Origin: Sipunculus nudus
Lineage: Eukaryota > Annelida > Sipuncula > Golfingiida > Sipunculidae
Assembly (NCBI GenBank): GCA_026874595.1
Contig: CM049313.1
Coordinates: forward strand, 62,016,659 to 62,080,658
DNA: 64,000 bases
Reading direction: 5' to 3'
Positions 38,031 through 49,885 of this stretch are shown here, in pieces. How positions within the stretch are numbered: the stretch's first letter is position 1; every line of letters begins with the position of its first letter. The notes beneath the pieces are model-generated. The model made no database searches. It saw only the letters and a program-made list of their open reading frames with translations, and was not told the origin of the DNA. Both the position numbers and the translations under genes were made by a program.

Positions 38031-38150
38031 TATGTCATAATAATAATCTATTTTAAAAAAATGACTTGTCTTACACCAATTCAAAATTTAAGTCAATCTG
38101 TCATATAATTAGACTGATTTTTCAGTCAATTTGTAAAATGATTGAAAATT

Positions 38151-38388
38151 TCAGTCATTTTGTAAAATGCTTGAGTGAATCAGGCAATTTGTTAATCGAC
38201 TGAAAATTTCAGGCAATTTCCAATTGACTGATTTTAAACATTGACTATAATATATATAATTTTTGATGGAATCATGATGCAATACTTGATCTAATGAAAT
38301 TGGATTATTATTGGATATTATATTCTTATTGGAGCAAAAGGACACTTCATTATTGGCATTCATAATTTATATGAATATCATCTGAAAT

Positions 38389-38432
<44 letters not shown>

Positions 38433-40098
38433 TCGAAGTTTTAAATTAATCATTGTAGTTACTTATTTTCTGGAATGATTAACGTCGCCTGGAAGCAACG
38501 CAATTTACGACTCTTACTATGGAGGAAAACATGGGTTCAAGGGCTAAATTGTGTTTAATAAGAGTTATGCAAAGCCTTACAAATTGGAACAGTATATGTT
38601 CAATAGGATTCCGGGGATCGAAAGTATTCTTGAAGAACGGAACATTTATAAAGTCGCATTAATTTAAGCGAAAGGCTACGTGCAGAGTAGAGAGTTTATG
38701 GGTAATATCAAATCATGGAATACAAGAAACTCCTATTTTACCGAAAAATGTTTAAGTTTCTAGTTACATGTGTTTCCACTTAGTTTACAGAATATATCAT
38801 ACTCTCAGATGTTGAAAAAGTAAATAATTTATACACAGAGATAATCTTGTTTCCTCTCTGCGTACCCCGAGCAAAATTTAAATTACAAAGTTAATATTTT
38901 TGTTAAACAGGAGTGAAACTTGACAAACTGTTTATATCGATGAATGGGACGAAAGAAATGACTAAATATAACACAGAGATGCATCAATATTGAATACTCC
39001 CATTACTTCACGATTCAGATGGATACATTTTCCTGCACTTCTTTTCCGGCCAAAACCTTCCGGCGCATTCACCTGGTATAATATAAATTTCATAGACTTG
39101 ATTTGAAAAAAATAAATAAATATCAGCTTGGGTGATTTACGGTAATTTAAAATGCGGTTCCGCTTTCACTGTTGTTATTTTCAGATATGATAGTAGTATT
39201 TTACCGCGGACAACCTATAAACAACGGAGTGACTTCTTAAGCAGGCTCTGATTTAAGGGGTATCGCTAAGGCTGACCAGGCTACAAATGATCAAAGGTAC
39301 AAAAAGAGTGACTATATGATTTCTTTTACTGTATTGTGAAGAAACGTCTCACAGCCCGTGAAAGTGATTTATTGAAGGCATGGTACGCCCGAGGCCATAG
39401 AAAGCTTTCATGCCGCCATTCCGAGCCACGGTAAAACCCAGGTCTTGAAAAGTTTTATGTCGTTTGCCTGTCAGAAGATTTGTTTAACCCTTGTATTCAA
39501 TAAGCATAGGATGTTTCCCGTAAATGATATTTGCCCTTTTCGTAATCAGGCTAGCTGATAAGTGGAAAAACAATCTCTCAACCTAGAGCGGTCACGTGAC
39601 TTCTGCAACATACCTATAATCCACAATTAAAGGGTTTTCACGGACCTCCTTAACTGGTTTCGCTACAAAAATATTCCTCATACAGTTAGGATATGAATAT
39701 CCGTAAAACATCATTAATGTTATTAAGTTTGAGATCATTTTAAAATGTCTCATCAAACTTTATTTTACTTGTGAGGGGATTTTGGCAGTTTTGTGCTCTT
39801 GGTCTTAGAAGCGGAGATATTGTGCAACATAAACGATCGCATGTACACAAATAATTATCATACTATCAATTTACTACTGTTTATTTTGCAAGTATGGGTA
39901 TCTTAAAATGTGGGGCCTTGTTTATCTTCCTGAATATAATAAATATTATATTGCATTAGAAAAAAATCCCTCCGCCATGTTAGTGAATAGACAGATATAA
40001 CTCCAGGGTTCCTAATCGCCTACCTGTTGAAAAAAGAATTTATGCGATTCCTGGATTCCTCTGCGTATATATTAATAATATAAGGGCAATTTTCAATA
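38151..40098. other. Non-coding stretch with (TA)n
   Basis: A short tandem TCAGTCAATTTGT/GCAATTTGT-type repeat continues to about 38240. A (TA)n of 39 bp lies at 38391-38429. No gene was recognised. Confidence 0.45.
38391..38429. repeat. (TA)n microsatellite
   Basis: An uninterrupted alternating AT run. Confidence 0.97.
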
Positions 40099-40437
40099 TG
40101 AAAAGTTCTTATAACGCCTCTGTACAGGATGTATGAACTTGGTTATTAACAGCGTTTTGTAAACAGAGCAATGTTGACATATGGGGAGAACAAATAACCA
40201 AAGGTGATAGGTTGCATATATGCCGAGGAGGAAAGGTGACTTGTTGCAAAACGCCATTTCCAAAGCTCTGGCTTATCTGACTTGCTGCCAGATGCTCTTG
40301 TTTAATTTGTATTGATTATTTTGCGGGCCCCACACATATAATTAACACATTAATAGAAACCAAACAAACAGCCTGTGTGCCGTGATATCCGCCTTTTCTG
40401 GCCTATTATAATAAAAGCTAATTATAAGGGATTATCT
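40099..40437 (+). repeat. Dispersed repeat family, copy 2 of 3
   Basis: It begins AAAAGTTCTTATAACGCCTC and ends TTTTCTGGCCTATTATAATA followed by AAAAGC. It matches 45146-45487 in the same orientation and 18315-18660 in reverse orientation. It is the closest of the three to copy 1 around AACGCCATTTCCAAAGCTCT and TGCCAGATGCTC. Confidence 0.65.
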
Positions 40438-41739
40438 TTATATAGTTTCTATGTTAGCTATCTATAGTTTGAATGTAGTAAAGAATTGACTTTTGGAAAA
40501 GGAATGCATGATTTTCTCCATTACATGCCATGTATAATCTCATGTATATATATACTTTATCAAACCATGATAAACTGAAAACCGTTATATAGTGGTCTTA
40601 GCAGGCATCCCTATAGCCTCAAAGCAAAAATGTACAAGAGGTACAACACTGTAGTCTGTGCCTCTCATGCTATATATATATATATATAAGTATTATCAAC
40701 AACAATAGCTTTCCTAATAGTGACGCAACTGAAACTTGGGAGAATAAACCAATATTTACAGGAACATAATAAGCGGTAAAAATTGTTGGTTGAATCACCA
40801 TGTGCCGCCGCAGTCAAGGTGAGTTCAGATGCGTCAGATTGACACATATAAGGCATATTAGCCCCTCCATAGATATTTACAGTCGGCTCTGGAAACTTCA
40901 TCGATGACCACTGTGATTCTATGTAATTTGTTTTCTTTTTGGAATACAATATCTCACGGTTAACATATTTCAGATTGCATCATGTTCATCAAACAGATCG
41001 AAGCAACCGTCGTTTTTTGTTGCTTATATGAATATGACTATATGACATTTGGCACCTCAAAAACATCCATACCTGAGCTGCCAGAAATATAAGAAGCTAT
41101 ATGCGTTCGTAAAAAGTCGACATTATATAAAGCATGCATACAGAGGGACAGGGGGTTCAAAAACACAATGAATGTGACTCTCCCCTACTCCCACACACAC
41201 AAGCGCCATGATAAATTAAAAAAAAAAAGAAATAAAAGGGCCTCTTCACTAAATTTTTATATTTGGTGTGTATCAATAAATAAATAAATGTGGTCCCTTG
41301 AATAATTCTATTTACAATCACTTTAAATAAGCATAAGCAATTAATCTACTCCATAAATATAATATTCGTGTTTGAGTTTTTACTCAAACAGGATTAAAAG
41401 TATATATATTTAAATTGAAACAAAATTGGGATATACTTCGGTATACGAAACGGCGGGCTTCCCATGACCCGTTAGAGGTAAAATGAAAGCAACTAAATTT
41501 TTTAATTTCTCCCATGGTTGTGCATTGTACTAGATATTAGCCCGAAAGATTTGCCTGACCATACTGATATATATTAACCAACCTAAGCAACCAAGCATCC
41601 TAATATAATGGGTCCTGAGAACGCCTGGCCCATTCTAGACCTTTATGCCTAACGGGTTAAAACTATATAAAATAGCCAACGCCATATTTAAGACAAATGG
41701 GACGTCATCGTCAAGTCTGCTCTGTTGACTTGAGAAACT
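40438..41739. other. Non-coding stretch
   Basis: No gene was recognised. A short (TA)n lies at about 40671-40688 and an A-run at about 41217-41229. Confidence 0.5.
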
Positions 41740-42360
41740 CCAGGGTCCGAGCACCTATAGGTCCTTTAGATCACTTCCACTTTATGACTCTTTAAGGGAC
41801 CAACCAAGAAAAAGATTTCCGCATTAACAAACATTTTATTGGGCCCTACAGGAAACTCAAGCTTGTGCCGGACCCCTTTGTGTCCTCCAGATAAAAGCTT
41901 TATATATGCAAGTTAATTAACAACAAAGCCAAAAGAGAGTACTTTAGCCCCTTTACATCACTCCCTATTTAAAACTCTATATTTTCGCTTTACAAAAGAC
42001 AAGGTGACTTCCACATTTCGAGCATTTTCGTATGAACTGTTGGTCACTCCTGATTTAAAATGAAAACTTAATGAGACCTCTACATTTCAAACATTTCACT
42101 GGGCCCTATTGGAAAGGCTCGGGCTCCTTAAGGCGGCTCGGGTCAATCCCTAACAAAACCTCCATACACATGCTTTTCAAATGAAAAACCAAGACTTGAA
42201 GTCCGAATTTTCGAGCATTTCTTTTTGCCATATTAGACATTCCTGTCCGACCCTAGCAAAATCAGGCTGTCATAACTAAAACTAATATTATAAGCTTAAA
42301 TAAAATCTTAATGAGACTTCTAAATTTTCAAGCATATTTTCCGCTATATAACGGAATAAC
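41740..42360 (+). repeat. Degenerate tandem repeats, irregular period
   Basis: A motif like GACYTCYAAATTTTCRAGCAT recurs near 42007, 42075, 42195 and 42316, with a weaker copy near 41820. GGGCCCTA.AGGAAA/GGGCCCTATTGGAAA appears near 41841 and 42105. The period varies (roughly 60-190 bp) and the similarity is low, so the call is tentative. Confidence 0.35.
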
Positions 42361-42828
42361 TGGTCGGTATGTGTCCGCCTGGGCTACCCCCCCCCCCCCT
42401 CCCCCCCCCCCCCCACAGGGCCTACTTTATCTCACACTGGCGTAGAACATGTTAAACTAAAATAAAACAGCTGTGATTGAGATTACTTCTAGAATGTGAT
42501 GAATTGCTTCTTGGGTTTATCTTAACTCTCCACAAGATCTGTTCATATGTATTTTGTAAAATTGTATACAGACAAATAAGTTACGCAGAATAAATATTAT
42601 CTGTCTGAGATAATATGATACGGTTTAATATTTATTGTGGATACAAGTTACATATGTTATATTCGCATGTCCAATGTTGTATTGTTACATTCGCAATGCA
42701 TTACAGGTTTTACGTTTGTGCCTGTTATCATGCTCACGTTTAATCCGCAGCCGTAACAGAGAAACGACCTTCATAAAAGTGAATTGTTATGAGACATTGC
42801 CCATATATATATGTTTTGGTCCCTACAA

Positions 42829-42830
<2 letters not shown>

Positions 42831-42872
<42 letters not shown>
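42831..42872. repeat. (TA)n microsatellite
   Basis: An uninterrupted alternating AT run of about 42 bp. Confidence 0.97.
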
Positions 42873-42875
<3 letters not shown>

Positions 42876-43460
42876 TTTTGATCCCAACAAGCAATAAAAA
42901 ATTCAGTTACAAAACTTGAGAACCAAATGACTCATGCCCTGGTTCTTAACAGGCAGAGAGTTAAAAAATGGTTTTCTATATATATCTAACAAGCATTGAC
43001 ACACACCTCTAATTTTAGAAATCAAATTCAATTATTTTCGCTGTGGTAAAAATGAAATCTCAGCTACACACTGTAAAGTTAGCGTAGTAATTATATTATC
43101 AACGACAGTTATACCACTTGACAGACTTAAGAATAAGAAATTTGACGTCAGAACGTATAAATACAGAACAAAACCGGGCTGCCCTGAAGTAGGAAATTGA
43201 CCAGCAGAAAGTAACGAGTTTCGAAGAAAAAGTTGTCATGCTTTATGGATATGTCACTTAGGGAACACTGGGAGCTAATGAGGATGTTCATCCACAAGAT
43301 GCCATTAGATATCAACAGGAGTGATAAGGCTCGAGGCATAAAAATAAGATGCGTGGGAGAACCTTTGAAGGGAAATGGTCAAGGTCACCCCTCCCTATTT
43401 CCGTAGCAGGTGTTGGTTCTAAGACATACCACCTGGTGTCGTGACGTCACCCGTATTATT

Positions 43461-43523
43461 AAATAGACAACACAACACTGTGAAATAGACAAAACAGCAC
43501 TATGAAATAGACAACACAAAGCG
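43461..43523 (+). repeat. 22-bp tandem repeat, three copies
   Basis: AAATAGACAACACAACACTG (+TG), AAATAGACAAAACAGCACTA (+TG) and AAATAGACAACACAAAGCG follow each other exactly head to tail with a 22-bp period and few mismatches. Confidence 0.9.
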
Positions 43524-43747
43524 CATTGTTCTACCGACGTCGCGCTTTTTATCACCTCATATAATTAATAGTCTGTTACTTAATTGACTCAAACCAAATC
43601 ATTTTGTCCAGTACATTACTATAATACTTGCAGCACCAGTTGCAATCACATCGCTGAAAACAGATGTATATACATGATATTATGAATGTGTCCACACCTA
43701 CTTTTTTATCAGTATGAAATCAATATTTCTCAAGGCTCGCATTGTTT

Positions 43748-43749
<2 letters not shown>

Positions 43750-43798
<49 letters not shown>
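43750..43798. repeat. (TA)n microsatellite
   Basis: An uninterrupted alternating AT run of about 49 bp. Confidence 0.97.
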
Positions 43799-43800
<2 letters not shown>

Positions 43801-45145
43801 TAAGAGATATACACATGCATGGTATAATAAATATAATTATTTAATAAATCTGATTTGCGACAAAAACTGATGACCGACTGACGTTTGAAATCATTATTTC
43901 CCTTCAAATCTCCGGTTGAGGTAATTATTCGTTTAAGTAGTTTAATATACTGTTAAATAGTTATGTCTTACAATAATTCGAAAGTAAGCATGATCTCATT
44001 CAAAATGTCATTTGAAAAAAAATGTGAACTAAATTGTGAAGTAAATAGAGAACTAACCACCGTCAAGATTGCCAGAACATTAGAATTCCTTACTTGAACA
44101 ATAAATACTACATTTTATACGTTAACTAGTGTTCTGTTAACAGTTTTTGCAATAACGTTACGGTGAGATAGTTGATACTACTATTATTTATACAAATTTT
44201 TTCATCGATAATGCCCACTATTACCCGCTCTACCCGACATTCGGTGCCTTCTAAATATATAATACTATTGGGTTATTCTTCACTTAATTTTTTTTCTGAT
44301 TTTTGTTGTGAACTTGTATCCTCATTAAAATGATATAATATAAAATTCAATTTGTATCTTTTCTCTTTATTCCTACAGATATTTATTAGCCCTCATTTGA
44401 GATTATGTATTTAGTTATTTATTAGACCGCCTGAAGCCTTAAGTCATAAATTTTGTTACTAATTTGTAAAAAAAAAATTAATTAAATTGCAGTGTGCCGA
44501 TTGGCGATCGGTTCAAATATGGCTTTCATGAAACAACCACGACGTGGCTATAACTCTTTAGAATGGACAAATATATGCAGCCGCTTGTCAACGTTTGAAA
44601 TCTTTATCTCAAGATGAACAAAATGCCTGTCGGAGATGAGATAGAAAATTGCTCCTTTGATTGGCGCCACAATTAATATCTGCCAGTTTTGATTGATTTG
44701 ATGAAAAATATTTCAAAGGGGATTGAGACACCGAGCAGAAATCCAATTATCTTGGTAAAAAGGAGAGTTTCGATAAGAAAAAACCTTCAAGGATTTAAAT
44801 TTTGATGTCTTCTTTTACAGTATGCTTGCTATTTAACTGGTTTCATTAAACTCTTCGGCAGAGGTTTGTTTTATTCTTTTTATAAATGACATGTTTTGCT
44901 GAAACTACCATTTTGTGTTTGCTATTCATTTATATTATTTTGAAAGGGCAAGGAAGGGCAAGGAATTCAATGGTCTACTATGCAATGAAAAACACGAACT
45001 ATCGGAGTTCTTAATGACAGCCGACGGCACATCAGGGAGTCAATGGTGCAATAATTAAGACCAGCTTTTCATCTACTTTTTCTGTGATTTGTGATATATG
45101 GCTTACTATGAGTACATATCAATAAACATAAGTAATTCTTGTCAG

Positions 45146-45487
45146 GAAAGTTCTTATAACGCCCCTTTGCCTGATGTATGGGCCTGTTTATCTACAATTA
45201 ATCTGTTATGAAACATGGTACATGCGCCAATGTTGACAAACAGAAAAGAAAACATGTTAACTGAGGTGGTTGCGGGAGATGAAAGTTCATTAGTTCGAAA
45301 AAAAACCTGTGCAAAACTGTGGTCCGACTGAGCAGCCTCAATAATTGCTTGTTAATTGTTTTTTTATTATTGTGGCGGGTTCCCCATTCGTTATATACAC
45401 GTGGATATAAAAAAATGAACGGCATGTGTGCGGTAGGGTCGGCGTTTTCTGACCTATTTATTTTATAAGAGGTTCAAGGAGTTATCT
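45146..45487 (+). repeat. Dispersed repeat family, copy 3 of 3
   Basis: It begins GGAAAGTTCTTATAACGCCC and ends TTTTCTGACCTATTTATTTT followed by ATAAG. It is the most diverged copy in the middle. ATGTTGACAAACAG and ACATG text align it with the others. Confidence 0.6.
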
Positions 45488-46315
45488 TCCGTAATAGATC
45501 CCTTTGAATCTTTTCCTTAAATTTCTTTTCCTTCGGCTTCAATTGATGTCAGATGCTTATATGCCCGAATTTTAATTTTTGTTCATGTTCATGCGCGCGC
45601 GGTATTGCCTCAGAGTAGCCTTAACAGGTAGAGGACACGAAATGGTCATGCAATGAATCAGGAATTAATTAATTCTCTGGGTGCGACTTTCTTTAGAAGT
45701 GAAGATTCATATGGAAAAAACTGTGCCGCAAAATCGTGGACCGTGTTTTTTTCGTCATACTAGCATATACGAGCCGTGAAACTTAGTTCAAACGAACAGT
45801 CAGCCAACTCGCAATTAAAAAAAAAATGCCCTCGAAGAGAATTGAAAAAATCACTCCTGAATTCCAAGGGGAAATTACAATTGACAAGTCAAACCTTGGG
45901 GGTGATGCATGGAGTTCTGTCTTGAAACGCGACTATTTTTTTTGTTTGAAGGGGCGAAGAACCAGAAAATGTTTGAACAAACGGGATTCTGTAAAGTTTC
46001 TAGAAAAACTAGAAAGCGTGTTTTGTTTTATAATTTTTAACTTCAACAATCATGAAGTCATGAAAATTTGCTAAGCACAGATTTATAGTTCCACATTTAT
46101 TGAAGTAGGTCTTCACTGAAATTATTCAATGATGACATGAAATTAATACTAAACGCAAAATAAGCCAATTAACCAAAAATTCTTCATATGTATATAATGT
46201 ACAATTTGGCCATAACTCATGTATCGCGAGGAGTGTATGTGTTCGTAGCCCCTAAGTCGCTCTGCAGTATTGAAATGAAGTAATGAGAAACATTATTTTA
46301 TCACGGATTATCACA
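45488..46315. other. Non-coding stretch; one short unexplained frame
   Basis: An 82-codon plus frame at 45826-46074 starts after an A-run and encodes a basic, motif-free sequence. I do not recognise it and cannot support it as a gene. Otherwise AT-rich DNA. Confidence 0.4.
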
Positions 46316-46715
46316 AATGTCTTGAAAAAACTGTGCACCTGCATTTTTGGTTTGATCACATCAATTCACTATAAAAACTTAGTACACGTTTCATGGTTCA
46401 TTTTGTCTCAATTTTTAACACATCGTAAGGTTTTAAAACAAAACGTGTTCAAATCTATTGCTTTTACATATCAGTTTGAAACATGTTTCACTAATGTCTT
46501 GAAATAAATGTCCACCTAAATGTTAAGTAACCTACATTTGATAATTATTTGAAAAAAGATAACTAGTTTGTTTGATCACATCAATTCATTCTTAAAACTT
46601 AAAACATGTCTCATTGCTCATTTTGTCCCATTTTTAACACGTCGTTTGGTTTCAAAACAAAACGTGTTTCAAATCTAGGCTTTCACGCTTCACTTTGATA
46701 CATGTTTAAGTGATA
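46316..46715 (+). repeat. Diverged tandem duplication, about 220 bp
   Basis: TTTGATCACATCAATTCA at 46351 recurs at 46571. Both copies continue with AAAACTTA..ACA.GT.TCATTG/TCATGG, CTCATTTTGTC.CA, TTTTTAACAC.TCGT, GGTTT.AAAACAAAACGTGTT and CAAATCTA. The offset is 220 bp. A smaller repeat (AATGTCTTGAAA.AA) at 46316 and 46494 overlaps it. Confidence 0.8.
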
Positions 46716-47717
46716 TGTGATTATGAACATGTTTTGCAACCTATCTAAAGTAACTTACATGTGTTAGTATTTACATGTTTAGTCTGAATCAGGTGTCTTA
46801 CTGATATGATTCATGACGTGTTTAAAAAGAATGGTCATCCGGTTATTCTTGGGACTAGTTGAAACGGAGGTTTTCGTATTCCTACGCATGTTTCAGCTTC
46901 CACAAGTTTCAAATATTAAGAAACATGTTTTAAGGAATCTTACACCTCTAGCATGCTTATCATTACGTCTTTAGTATGCTACGATTTCACATAGGATATC
47001 CCAATATAAACATGCAACCTTTTCAGAATAATGACAAAGTCGGCGAGTTTCTGCGTATAGACAGTGTTTCAGACATGAAACTGATATATTAAAAAGATAA
47101 TAAATGCTATATTATATTTTGTAAACTGGTAAAACATTTTTTTCTATTTAGAACAACAACTGAAGGTCACACAACGCAATTTCTTTCTTAAACCTGAATT
47201 TTATATAAGGCTTATTTTGGCACGAAGTCAAATATATGTGAAATGATGGAAGCCAATAATTAAAATAACTACAAATAAAAAAAAGCTGAGGATTTAAAAT
47301 AAAGCGTTTTCTGCGAAAATAATTTATAAATAGTATTATTGTCTCTATTACATTTATTTCAACTGATACCCAGACAGTTGCGTTGCATATAATGGCCTTT
47401 CGCTGAAATATTTATCTCAAAACTTAGAATTTTTAGAAAATACCCCTTACAGTTTCAGACCTTTGTCATCATCGTACGGTTGACAAACCATTAAGCCAAC
47501 TGTTGCCCAGTTGTAAATACAATTCTCAAAAGTTTACCTGCGGTCGATCCTCGTCTGATCTGTTTCTGTGCTCTTAATAAGCTTATCTTCAGCAGTATAT
47601 TATACTTCATTTTAAGCGGCATTTAAACCTGAGAAATGTTAAGCAGATTTGGAAAATATCCCACCTTTATACAGAGTTATGACGTTAACATGTTTTGAAT
47701 AAGTCTCAGACATGTTT
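46479..47717. promoter_or_regulatory. Cluster of AAACATGTTT-type palindromes (p53-family half-site pattern)
   Basis: Exact matches to RRRCWWGYYY occur at 46479, 46602, 46725, 46921 and 47708, with several one-off variants between. The first three are spaced exactly 123 bp. The pattern is the published p53/p63/p73 half-site. Binding is not implied, and the regular spacing may simply reflect repeat structure. Confidence 0.3.
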
Positions 47718-47951
47718 AAATGTTTCATCTGTTGCTCATTAATGAATTTGTAATGACAAACTTTTAACATGAGAGTTCCAAACATGATTTCATTATTTTG
47801 TATGAGTGTAACAGTTAATTTGAAACATGAGAGTCTTTTTGCAGTGTTACAATTATAGTAAGGACACTGCAGGGGACCATTTAAGATCTAGAAGAACGAT
47901 CTGTTAGAGTATATCAAATCTCTGGATGGTGGTCGGATTACTCGATAAAAT

Positions 47952-48001
<50 letters not shown>

Positions 48002-48551
48002 CATTATTGTATAAAGCAATAAATATTTTTATCATGATATTAAAAACAACAGTATGTCCTTTAAAGTTTTCAGTATCTTCAATCAATATACGAGTTGCCT
48101 TCGTGTTAAGAAATCTTATTATATGTAATACATCCACACATCTTATCTTGTTTCCCATATGAAAAATAACTGATATACATAAAAATCGCGTGACCAGGCA
48201 GTATTTTGTTCATTTGATAACAATATCGCCAGTTGTCAATTCTGATATGACATCGATGAATATGAAACCATAAGTTATCCTTTTTTTCAGAGTCTAATAT
48301 CAAGAGGGAACCACGATATCTTACATTTAAACTGACATCTTTGTCATTCCAGGCTTACCATTAGTTAATGAAACATCAAACCCAGCAAATGTCTTTCATT
48401 GTCGTGATATAGGTGCATGGTCGCGGGGAAATTTACATGCGTTATTTCACCATCCGAGGAAACGAGTTTTCAGATGTAATTGTGGAACTGCCGGAAAAAC
48501 ACTGGGAAAAATATGACACAAGTAGCAGACCTTCTATGATGTAAATATTAC
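47718..48551. other. Non-coding stretch with (TA)n
   Basis: A (TA)n lies at 47955-47999. AAACATGA strings continue to about 47830. No gene was recognised. Confidence 0.5.
47955..47999. repeat. (TA)n microsatellite
   Basis: An uninterrupted alternating AT run of about 45 bp. Confidence 0.97.
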
Positions 48552-48720
48552 ATCTCCTGTTGTGGGCGTCTGCCGCTTCGCTGGCAGGCCTGTTGGTTTT
48601 TTTCAAGTCTGTCATGTCGTTTCTCGTCATTGGGACTATGGTTTCGTGGTTGACGTGAGTGAACTCAGTGATTTTCGCTTCAAGGGGTTTTTCTTTGGAA
48701 TTCATGTTAGCGGGGTCCGA
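48552..48720 (-). CDS. Candidate internal coding exon, unknown protein
   Basis: The minus strand is open from 48816 to 48442. Within it, 48720-48552 encodes a hydrophilic, charged stretch beginning SDPANMNSKEKPLEAK and ending AADAHNRRC. Third codon positions here are mostly G or C, unlike the AT-rich surroundings, which is the main sign of coding. A splice acceptor-like TTTGGTCAG with an upstream T-run precedes it. A weak donor-like GAT/GTAATA follows it. No domain is recognised, and the composition would suit a cytoplasmic tail or linker of a larger protein. No neighbouring exon was found in the window. A plus-strand frame over the same bases (48562-48795) looks like the antisense shadow. 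Confidence 0.35.
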
Positions 48721-49734
48721 CTGACCAAAGTTTCTACTATTAAAAAAAGTATGAGCAATAGGAATACAGTTTTCAATGTACTCTCTCAAAAATAAATAGG
48801 AAAATGACATAATCAATAAAAAAATCTGTCACGATTTGCCAGATCGTTAGAATTATCTATGAAATAATCAGGTTTTCTTCTCCACAATTATTTTTGTTGT
48901 TGTGGTCATATTTGGTTGGCCAAATATATTATAACATATATTAAAACGTGAAATTAAACGTGCTTATTTAAAAAAGTCAAATGTTCACTCTCCCCATATA
49001 AAAATAAAATGGATGATCAGCTTTTTACTTATCCAGATCTATGAGCCAGTTTTAACTGGGAGAAATGAGGGATGTAATTTGTAAACTAGTCAGATTTGAA
49101 CAAGAGAGGGACAGGTTATCAAAAGTATATGGCTGTCATGGCTGAGGCCAAGAAACATACCTGTAACATTTTATGCGAACAGACATTTGGTACTTGATTT
49201 CCAGTGTTTGTATGTGTGTGTATATGCATGTAACATTTTATGCGAACAACTCCTGCTGTTGCTGGGATATTTGGTACTAGATTTCTGGTGTTTGGATTTG
49301 CATGAGGGAGCTATTTTGAAAACTAAACTATTCAAACACACACATTTTAATTCCTTTGGTCTAAGTCTAAGTTCATAATATGAAAGCTAAAATTAAAACA
49401 TGTCCTTACCAACTGAGGAATAAGCAGAAAATACCAATTCAACTCACAGAGAGTAAACTACAACAGGAAGTGCCATATGCAGGCAAAAATCACAAAGTGA
49501 ACATAACATGTGCTAAAAAATTGATGATTGGACAAGTTGTTCATGAAAAAAAACTTCAAGATTTTTCACCAAATATGTAAACAGGTGACATAAAAATATC
49601 TCGCGATCAGCAAAATTCCAGTTTTATGGGAAGACCAGTCTGAAAATGATTCCATTAACTATAGCACACATATTATAAGTGTTCAACTGCAGGTAATGAT
49701 CACATGTCTGTCATCTGTAAAATTTGATGAAGAG
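48721..49734. other. Non-coding stretch
   Basis: No gene was recognised. A 66-codon plus frame at 49380-49580 is lysine-rich and motif-free. ATGTAACATTTTATGCGAAC-like text at about 49160 and 49228 is a small direct repeat. Confidence 0.4.
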
Positions 49735-49885
49735 AGCAGGAGGGATTTTAGAGATATTTGGTAATTTAGAGATGGGACGGGACGGACTTAAAGATGGACG
49801 GGCGGCCCGACGGAAGGAAGGACGGACGACACGACGGACGTGGGCCATTTTCGTAGTTCCCCTTCCTAACGGCGGGGGACTAAAA
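49735..49885 (+). mobile_element. Pearl-like element 3' end
   Basis: An imperfect GGAC/ACGG tetranucleotide region (49772-49840) is followed by a hairpin GTTCCCC...GGGGGAC (49855-49879). This is the same run-plus-hairpin arrangement as at 11720-11890 and 28660-28755. No core tandem repeats are visible upstream, so it is either a solo end or a shorter family member. Confidence 0.5.

Larger units (their letters stand above)
36035..38150. mobile_element. Large inverted-repeat element with about 1.7-kb loop
   Basis: 36040-36240 matches the reverse complement of about 37945-38140. Landmarks shared in order on the left strand are TGAAAAATCAGT, AGATTGACT.AAATTT, GGTGTAAGAC.AGTCATTT, AATAGATTATTATTATGAC, ATTCTAATAT.GTA.ACCTTG, CTAATT.TGAGTAAACTT and CTTTCTTAAGC. 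The loop contains a 303-bp MITE and a short tandem repeat. No transposase frame was found, so the element may be non-autonomous or simply an inverted duplication. Confidence 0.7.
42361..45145. other. Non-coding stretch with several simple repeats
   Basis: C homopolymers at 42389-42414 are followed by (TA)n arrays at 42831-42872 and 43750-43798. A three-copy 22-bp repeat lies at 43461-43523. A full CRE-type palindrome TGACGTCA lies at 43442-43449. No gene was recognised. Confidence 0.45.
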
